A stretch of 64,000 bases of DNA. Origin: Orbilia blumenaviensis (Eukaryota; Ascomycota; Orbiliomycetes; Orbiliales; Orbiliaceae). Shown piece by piece: positions 62,876 through 64,000 of the stretch. The DNA is taken from positions 1-64,000 of the forward strand of contig JAVHNS010000013.1 in the NCBI GenBank assembly GCA_036872755.1, written 5' to 3'. Both the position numbers and the translations under genes were made by a program. Within the stretch, counting starts at the first letter, position 1; each line of letters opens with the position of its first letter. The notes below the pieces were generated by a model, which was given only the letters and a program-made list of their open reading frames with translations, did no database searches and was not told the origin of the DNA.

Positions 62876-64000
62876 CTATTAAATAAAGCTATGTAAGTGT
62901 CTCATAGACTAACAGATACTTAGATAGATAGAAATGGATAGACCGTACAGAACAGAGGTAGCGATAGCCGCTTTGCGAATTAGCTGTTCGGTTCTTCGAG
63001 GAATGCCTCCACGCCAGACAGAGTTTGGGAAGCTCTGGTGGTTAAGTGCTCTTTTCATCAAAGCAGTAGCCATGATTACGGATATTTTTGTAAAGCGATC
63101 CAAGTAGATAGGTGTGTGAATATGGCAACAATTCTCAACATCCCCACTGAGAGTGAAAACGGAGGACGCTGTACTTCTGGTGAGGACGACTGAGGGTTGC
63201 GCGGGGCTCTGCAATTTATGAATAATATATAGGATTTGGCTTTAGTAGGCTTCTAAAGAAGCTTCCTGTCCAGAACTCGATACTAAGTAGGCCTTTAGCT
63301 CCAAAATCACCGATTTTGCCGACACTATCTTGCCCCAGACCTTCGCATTGAGATACCTCGGGACCAGGCCCCCTCCCAGCTGTATTGAATTTACAGAGCT
63401 TTGTGGTCACTAGAGCTTCACCCACTAAGATACCGACAAACTTATTTGTTATACGGCACAACCATGCCGTGCATACGTATATTAGAAACGCCTCTCCCCA
63501 CACGTAAGATAAGTAGTTGTTATCAAACTCCCCCACGAAAAAGCTGGTAGCTTAATACCCCTCAAGTTATAAGAAAGTTTGTTGAAATATAACTCTGCAT
63601 ATACTGCGTGGAGGTCTGAGCGAAAAGGTATATTGTTTTAGACCCTCCGAAATGGGACCAAAACGTGATTGCGCGTAACACGACAATTGGTGTCGACGGA
63701 GTTCTTCGATTTTTCCAAAGGCAAACTATGGAAGACTAACCTTGGCTTTGTGTAGCTAATAGGTTGCGTTAGTTAACGCAGCCTATGATTTTTTCTTTGG
63801 TGTAAATTCACAAACAAACGGCGTTTCTACTAGAGTTCAGTGGCTTTCTAGCTGGTCGCCATGGGAACAATAGAGAGAGAGTTTTCCGGAGAAGCACGGC
63901 GTTTCGGATCCAGGGCTAGATTCGGGAATTTGCAAGCGAGTCTCGGTACCTAATACGGTTTAGAAGACTAACGTAAACAACCCATCCGCGAGAATTACCC
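62876..64000. other. Right end of the window
   Basis: The possible first GNAT exon is at 62,949-63,073. A minus-strand ORF at 63,216-63,536 contains LSYVWGE, which recalls HET domains only by chance, since nothing around it fits. Nothing else was recognised. Confidence 0.4.

Noticed and set aside
63216..63536. HET-domain or P450 gene from the LSYVWGE and CRITNKFVG strings
   Set aside because: Only isolated strings match; conserved flanking motifs of either family are absent.
1..64000. tRNA or rRNA genes
   Set aside because: Several GGTTCGA-like strings were inspected, but none had matching acceptor and anticodon stems.

Overview
The window looks like part of a filamentous ascomycete (Pezizomycotina) nuclear genome. 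Protein-coding genes are interrupted by short GT-AG introns of about 50-110 bp with CTAAC/CTGAC-type branch sites. An extremely A+T-rich block is consistent with repeat-induced point mutation (RIP). The gene families also fit: NACHT-type NLRs, a CE1 esterase with a fungal CBM1, an alkaline ceramidase, an F-box protein and a GNAT enzyme. Sharply bounded AT-rich and gene-bearing blocks are typical of RIP-active Sordariomycetes such as Epichloe, but the species cannot be fixed from the sequence alone.

Region 1 (1 to about 14,570) is gene-free and almost pure A+T. It still contains readable structure: a complete but saturated LTR retrotransposon on the minus strand (2377-11564; LTRs 2377-2942 and 11000-11564; 5-bp flanking duplication AATTA) and the LTR plus inner flank of a second copy running off the left edge (1-1252). 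The outermost 50-100 bp of these elements escaped mutation while everything inside was converted. Long blocks keep only G or only C, which points to strand-asymmetric mutation.

Region 2 (14,583-58,343) begins exactly where the AT-rich block stops and is bracketed by a near-perfect 47/48-bp inverted repeat. It may therefore be one 43.8-kb cargo-carrying mobile unit, although no recombinase or transposase was found. In order it holds: a 1581-aa RHS-repeat protein with a hydrophobic C-terminal tail; a small unknown ORF; a long unknown membrane-anchored coiled-coil protein; a PNP-NACHT-ankyrin NLR with nearly identical 99-bp repeats; an unknown secreted protein; an unknown C-tail membrane protein; a seven-exon CE1-CBM1 esterase; an F-box/leucine-rich protein; an alkaline ceramidase with a 13-nt microexon; a conserved fungal multi-pass membrane protein; and a decayed NACHT-WD40 NLR beside the right repeat.

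Region 3 (58,344-64,000) carries a SABATH-type methyltransferase, whose first intron appears to be GC-AG, and a GNAT acetyltransferase with an unresolved 5' end. Gene density is low and many intergenic stretches are 2-4 kb. The cargo mixes conflict or recognition genes (RHS, two NLRs) with secreted and membrane-acting enzymes. Any functional link between them is inference. Exon structures below were built by hand from splice motifs, reading-frame continuity and family knowledge; none was checked by transcript data or a database search.
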